This document shows positions 4,875 to 6,780 of a DNA stretch of 6,780 nucleotides, piece by piece. Origin of the DNA: an uncultured Rubrivivax sp. Its GTDB lineage: Bacteria > Pseudomonadota > Gammaproteobacteria > Burkholderiales > Burkholderiaceae_C. The DNA is taken from NCBI GenBank assembly GCA_937975735.1, contig CALJUI010000389.1, positions 1 to 6,780 on the forward strand, read 5' to 3'. Under the pieces are notes generated by a model, which saw nothing but the letters and a program-made list of their open reading frames with translations, made no database searches and was not told the DNA's origin. How positions within the stretch are numbered: position 1 is the first letter of the stretch; each line of letters opens with the position of its first letter. The translations under genes were made by a program, and so were the position numbers.

Positions 4875-6780
4875 ATGCCGAAGAAGCCCGTTCCCCTGAC
4901 CGTCGACGCCCTGTGGAAGATCGAGCGCATCGGCGCGCCCAGCCTGTCGCCCGACGGCGCGCAGGCGGTCGCCGCCGTGACCCGCCACTCGATGGACGAC
5001 AACAAGGCGGACAGCCGCCTGTGGCTGCTGTCGACGCTGGGCGGCTCGCCGCGCGCGCTGACGCAGTGCGGCGACAAGGACGGCGCGCCGCGCTGGAGCC
5101 CGCGCGGCGACCGCATCGCCTTCACCGCCAAGCGCGAGCAGCAGGGCGAGAAGGACACCACGCCGCAGCTCTACCTGATCGCGCCCGACGGCGGCGAGGC
5201 GCAGCGCGCGGCGCCCATCGCGACCGGCGTCGAGGCCTTTCGCTGGTTTCCCGACGGACGTCGCATCGCCCTGCTGAGCTGGGTCTGGCCCGATCTGCGC
5301 GGCGCGAAGGCACAGGCCAAGGCGCACAGGGCCTGGCAGGACCGCAAGGAGACCGGCCTGGCCACCAGCGAGGCGCAGTACCGCCACTGGGACCACACGC
5401 TGCCGCCGGGGCGCCGGCTGCACCTGCACGTGCTCGACGTCGACACGGGCCGCGTGCGCGACCTGTTCGAGGGCGGTCCGCACGAACTGCCGCGCGCCGA
5501 CCCGAACGCGAACCGCTTCGACGTCTCGCCCGACGGCCGCCGCATCGCCTTCGTCTTCGACCCGGCGCCCGAGAAGCGCCTGGACAACGATCTCGCGCTG
5601 GCCGAGATCGAGCTGAAGACCGGCCGGGTCGAGGTCCTGGTGCGGCAGGGCGGCTGGACCTTCGACGCGCCGCGCTACAGCCCGGATGGCCAGCGCATCG
5701 CTTTCGTCGCCGCCAACCAGGGCCTGAAGCACACGATGCCTGACCAGCTGGCGGTCTGGCACCGCCGCGGCGGCCGCTGGGCGGTCGAGAGCGCCGAGTG
5801 GGACCACGAGGTGCACGCACCGCTGCATTGGGAGGACGACGGCAGCGCGCTGCTGTTCGGCGCCGAGCAGCAGGGCCGGCAGCATTTGTGGCGCTTCGAC
5901 CTCGCCGACCGCCGCGCCGAAGTCGTCGTGCGGGGCGGCTGGCTGCAGGGCTTCGACAAGGCCGCCGGCACCCTGGTCACGCTGGCCGACGCGGTGGACC
6001 ACCCGCCGCGGCTGACCGCCCACCTGCCGGGCCAGGCGGCGCGCCGCATCGAGTCGTTCAACGACGCTCTGTTCGCCGGCCTGGCGCTCGGCCGAACGGA
6101 GGAGACCTGGGTCCGCGGCGCGCTCGGCGACGAGGTGCAGGTCTGGCTCACCTATCCGCCGGGCTTCGACCCGAAGAAGCCGAAGGCCAAGGCGCCGCTG
6201 CTGCACCTGATCCACGGCGGCCCGCACACCGCCTTCGGCGACGCCTGGCACTTCCGCTGGAACGTGCAGGCCTTCGCGGCCCAGGGCTACGTGGTCGCGG
6301 CGGTCAACTACCACGGCTCGTCGAGCTTCGGCTTCGCGTTCAAGGACAGCATCACCCACCGCTGGGGCGAGCTCGAACTGCAGGACGTCGAGGCCGCGAC
6401 CACGGCGTTGCTCAAGCGCCCCTGGGCCGACAAGCGGCGCGTCTTCGCCAGCGGGGGCAGCTACGGCGGCTTCATGGCGGCGTGGATGAACGGTCACGTG
6501 AAGCGAGGGCGCTACGCGGCCTACGTCTGCCATGCCGGCTGCTTCGACTGGACCGCGATGTTCGCCGACGACGCCTACACCTGGCACGCCAAGGAGCTGG
6601 GCGCCTGGTACTGGGACGACATGGCGAAAGTCCATGCGCAGAGCCCGCACGCCTTCGCCGGAGCGATGAACACGCCCACGCTGGTCATCCACGGCGCGCT
6701 CGACTACCGCGTGCCCGACGCCCAGGGCCTGGCCTACTACAACACGCTGAAGGCGCGCGGCGTCGACGCGCGGCTGCTGT
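4875..6780 (+). CDS. S9 family serine peptidase (acylaminoacyl-peptidase/DPP-like), 3' truncated by window edge
   Basis: Predicted cytosolic oligopeptidase that removes short or blocked N-terminal units from small peptides. About 635 residues are visible and the frame is still open at the edge. Residues about 15-420 form a beta-propeller that gates substrate size, with repeated blade signatures: SPDG (25-28), SPRG (75-78), FPDG (125-128), SPDG (218-221) and SPDG (269-272). The alpha/beta-hydrolase domain follows, with HGGPH from 447 (oxyanion region), NYHGSSSFG, the nucleophile Ser529 in GGSYGGFMA, and the acid Asp610 in HGALDYRVPD. The catalytic His should lie just beyond the window. There is no signal peptide: the protein begins MPKKPVPLTVDALWKIERIG, which matches the usual beginning of cytosolic members, so I favour the ATG at 4875 despite a weak ribosome site. 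It is probably co-transcribed with GNAT. The exact specificity (acyl-aminoacyl versus dipeptidyl) cannot be read from the sequence. Confidence 0.92.
   Translation, partial: MPKKPVPLTVDALWKIERIGAPSLSPDGAQAVAAVTRHSMDDNKADSRLWLLSTLGGSPRALTQCGDKDGAPRWSPRGDRIAFTAKREQQGEKDTTPQLYLIAPDGGEAQRAAPIATGVEAFRWFPDGRRIALLSWVWPDLRGAKAQAKAHRAWQDRKETGLATSEAQYRHWDHTLPPGRRLHLHVLDVDTGRVRDLFEGGPHELPRADPNANRFDVSPDGRRIAFVFDPAPEKRLDNDLALAEIELKTGRVEVLVRQGGWTFDAPRYSPDGQRIAFVAANQGLKHTMPDQLAVWHRRGGRWAVESAEWDHEVHAPLHWEDDGSALLFGAEQQGRQHLWRFDLADRRAEVVVRGGWLQGFDKAAGTLVTLADAVDHPPRLTAHLPGQAARRIESFNDALFAGLALGRTEETWVRGALGDEVQVWLTYPPGFDPKKPKAKAPLLHLIHGGPHTAFGDAWHFRWNVQAFAAQGYVVAAVNYHGSSSFGFAFKDSITHRWGELELQDVEAATTALLKRPWADKRRVFASGGSYGGFMAAWMNGHVKRGRYAAYVCHAGCFDWTAMFADDAYTWHAKELGAWYWDDMAKVHAQSPHAFAGAMNTPTLVIHGALDYRVPDAQGLAYYNTLKARGVDARLL

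Noticed and set aside
4746..6692. Open frame of 648 codons on the minus strand
   Set aside because: It lies antisense to the S9 peptidase, which has clear catalytic motifs. The predicted protein is low-complexity, rich in Arg, Ala, Val and Gly with no domain, a usual artefact of high-GC third positions.

Overview
This is a 6.8 kb, very GC-rich window of bacterial chromosome, densely packed with genes on both strands. Codon use, gene density and protein styles (a two-haem c4-type cytochrome, a DUF3391/HD-GYP protein, a MoxR ATPase, a RimL-like acetyltransferase) suggest a betaproteobacterium, most likely of the order Burkholderiales (Rubrivivax/Leptothrix-like). The taxonomy is inferred from general character, not from a marker gene.

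Left end (1-1176, plus strand): the last third of a Cu(I)-exporting P1B-type ATPase (copA-like), cut by the window edge. It overlaps by ATGA a CueR-type MerR regulator that carries the diagnostic Ser77, Cys112 and Cys120. Together they form a copper sensing and export operon.

Middle (1168-3190, minus strand): a DUF3391 + HD-GYP protein (predicted cyclic-di-GMP phosphodiesterase) whose 3' end overlaps the 3' end of cueR by 9 bp. Upstream of it lies a periplasmic c4-like dihaem cytochrome c with its own strong intrinsic terminator.

Divergent control region (3191-3318): a consensus TATAAT on the minus strand faces a TATACT on the plus strand. It separates the cytochrome gene from the rightward genes.

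Right part (3319-6780, plus strand): a MoxR-family AAA+ ATPase, then a 52-nt gap made of three consecutive perfect mini-hairpins. This gap is also an open 19-codon reading frame with ATGA overlaps to both neighbours. A RimL-like GNAT acetyltransferase follows, then a cytosolic S9 family (acylaminoacyl-peptidase/DPP-like) serine peptidase that runs off the right edge before its catalytic His. The von Willebrand A partner usually found directly after this type of MoxR gene is not in the window.

Most of the window is ordinary core or accessory metabolism. The least ordinary structure is the hairpin-rich, doubly overlapping mini-ORF at 4158-4217. I saw no RNA genes, insertion sequences or CRISPR arrays.
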